From Lentilitoribacter sp039986595 (GTDB taxonomy: Bacteria > Pseudomonadota > Alphaproteobacteria > Rhizobiales > Rhizobiaceae): 64,000 bases of DNA. Location: positions 496,001 to 560,000 of the forward strand of contig JBDWQJ010000004.1 of assembly GCA_039986595.1 (NCBI GenBank), read 5' to 3'. Positions within the stretch are counted from its first letter, which is position 1. Every line of letters begins with the position of its first letter. This document shows, one piece after another, positions 62,934-64,000 of the stretch. Both the position numbers and the translations under genes were made by a program. The notes beneath the pieces were generated by a model. It saw only the letters and a program-made list of their open reading frames with translations. It was not told the origin of the DNA and ran no database searches.

Positions 62934-64000
62934 TCATTTTTGACCCGGCGTTCCATCAAATTTCTTTTCGATATCAACCCAGCAGTCAATATAATCGTCC
63001 TGTAACGGCGCTTGTTTTGCCGCAAACTCCGTTAAATGCTGAGGAAAGCGTGTCTCAAACATGAAGGACATCGTGTTTCCGAGCTTTTCAGGCACAAGAT
63101 CAGCATTGGAAGCCCCTTCAAATGCATTTTTGTCCGGACCATGCGGCAGCATCATATTATGCAGTGACATACCTCCTGGCGCAAATCCTTTGGGTTTGGC
63201 ATCGTAAACACCGTATATGTTTCCCATCAGTTCAGACATCACATTTTTATGATACCAAGGCGGACGGAAAGTATCTTCAGCAACCATCCAACGATCTGGG
63301 AACAACACAAAGTCTATATTTGCGGTGCCCGATTGACCCGATGGCGCAGTCAGCACAGTGAAAATAGATGGATCTGGGTGATCAAACAAAACAGCGCCGA
63401 CTGGGCAAAAGGTTCTAAGATCATATTTGCATGGGGCATAATTTCCATGCCATGCAACAACATCTAATGGAGATTGACTAATGCTGGTTTCATGGAATTG
63501 ACCACACCATTTTACAGTGACTTTGCTCTGTGTATCTCTATCCTCAAATGCCGCAACGGGGGTTTTAAAATCGCGGCTGTTTGCCATGCAATTGGCACCA
63601 ATTGGCCCGCGTGAAGGCAGTTCAAATTTTTGCCCATAATTCTCGCAAACAAAACCACGGCAAGGACCTTGTAAAACCTCAACCCGATAGACAAGACCGC
63701 GCGGAATAACGGCGATCTCCTGCGGCTCTATATCGATAACACCAAGCTCCGTACAAAACCGTAGTTTGCCTTCTTGCGGAACAATTAAAAGTTCTGAATC
63801 CGCTGAATAGAAATATTCATCCACCATAGATTGGGTCACAAGATAAATATGGCTTGCAATACCCACTTGCGTGTTTACATCACCGGCCGTCGTCATAGTT
63901 CGCATGCCTGTTAGCCAGTTTAAGGCATGCGCAGAGTGCGGTAACGCATCCCACCGATACTGACCAAGCGAAACAATGTCTGGATGAATATTAGGCGCCG
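62934..64000 (-). CDS. hmgA: homogentisate 1,2-dioxygenase, 5' part cut by window edge
   Basis: Iron dioxygenase that opens the homogentisate ring to maleylacetoacetate. About 355 C-terminal codons are present; the frame stays open from 63905 to the window end (PNIHPDIVSLGQYRWDALPH, then SAHALNWLTGMRTM), so the ATG at 63905 is internal. Iron-ligand regions are visible: PPWYHKNVMSELMGNIYGVY with His and Glu, and MMLPHGPDKNAFEGAS with the third His. The intact protein has about 440-450 residues. First gene seen of the hmgA-fah-maiA operon. Confidence 0.95.
   Translation of the reverse strand, partial: APNIHPDIVSLGQYRWDALPHSAHALNWLTGMRTMTTAGDVNTQVGIASHIYLVTQSMVDEYFYSADSELLIVPQEGKLRFCTELGVIDIEPQEIAVIPRGLVYRVEVLQGPCRGFVCENYGQKFELPSRGPIGANCMANSRDFKTPVAAFEDRDTQSKVTVKWCGQFHETSISQSPLDVVAWHGNYAPCKYDLRTFCPVGAVLFDHPDPSIFTVLTAPSGQSGTANIDFVLFPDRWMVAEDTFRPPWYHKNVMSELMGNIYGVYDAKPKGFAPGGMSLHNMMLPHGPDKNAFEGASNADLVPEKLGNTMSFMFETRFPQHLTEFAAKQAPLQDDYIDCWVDIEKKFDGTPGQK

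Noticed and set aside
1..64000. CRISPR array, intact insertion sequence, prophage or known defence system
   Set aside because: No regularly spaced repeats, transposase, capsid, restriction or toxin-antitoxin gene was recognised on either strand.

Overview
The window reads as a chromosomal segment of a low-GC (AT-rich by eye, not computed) alphaproteobacterium, most likely a marine member of the Hyphomicrobiales (Rhizobiales). The support is gene order and family: def-fmt beside rmuC, lptC-lptA-lptB-rpoN-hpf-ptsN, hsp20-DUF1150, sppA-ihfB-lapA, rpmH-rnpA-yidC-engB-argB, a mutS next to an adenosine kinase, OlsB, DUF2852, and a malic enzyme fused to a phosphotransacetylase domain. Coding density is high and most of the window is ordinary housekeeping DNA.

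Layout. 1-3.4 kb: fmt (cut by the window edge), def, rmuC, ribokinase. 3.5-9.4 kb: small heat-shock protein and DUF1150, then the leftward lptC-lptA-lptB-rpoN-hpf-ptsN run (LPS transport, sigma-54, ribosome hibernation, nitrogen PTS). 9.5-15.1 kb: SppA peptidase, ihfB, lapA, two RNA methyltransferase genes, lspA and the ornithine-lipid gene olsB. 15.4-22.9 kb: a nucleoside uptake and salvage locus (BMP binding protein, slyX on the other strand, ABC ATPase, two permeases, cdd, punA, deoA). 22.9-29.4 kb: retropepsin-like protease, HAD nucleotidase, EamA transporter, argB, engB, yidC, rnpA, rpmH. 29.8-33.6 kb: TVP38 membrane protein, FAD/disulfide oxidoreductase and an orphan histidine kinase. 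33.7-40.7 kb: an accessory-looking stretch after tRNA-Arg with a decayed serine-recombinase gene, a periplasmic molybdenum hydroxylase operon with its own diheme cytochrome and TetR regulator, a PLP decarboxylase and a fragment of a GcvT-type dehydrogenase. 40.9-51.9 kb: metallopeptidase, DUF2852, PHA depolymerase, grpE, adenosine kinase, mutS, maeB, msrA. 52-64 kb: tRNA-Ser, then catabolic genes: AraC/SDR/thiolase/acyl-CoA dehydrogenase, dadA with an Lrp regulator, siderophore reductase, phhAB with a second Lrp regulator, and the homogentisate branch (maiA, fah, hmgA).

How the genes work together. The 15-23 kb locus imports nucleosides, deaminates cytidine and cleaves nucleosides to bases and (deoxy)ribose-1-phosphate; ribokinase and adenosine kinase elsewhere in the window fit the same salvage economy. 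phhAB makes tyrosine from phenylalanine and hmgA-fah-maiA degrades homogentisate; the enzymes that join the two (transaminase, Hpd) are not in the window.

I found no CRISPR array, intact insertion sequence, phage or recognisable defence system. The most interesting unlisted items are: the serine-recombinase ruin next to a partial copy of the tRNA-Arg 3' end; a perfect 9-bp hairpin at the olsB start that holds the Shine-Dalgarno sequence in its loop; deoA, which has no ATG/GTG/TTG upstream of its conserved N-terminus; maiA, whose start may be ATT; and a 12-bp motif shared by the upstream regions of two otherwise unrelated transcription units.
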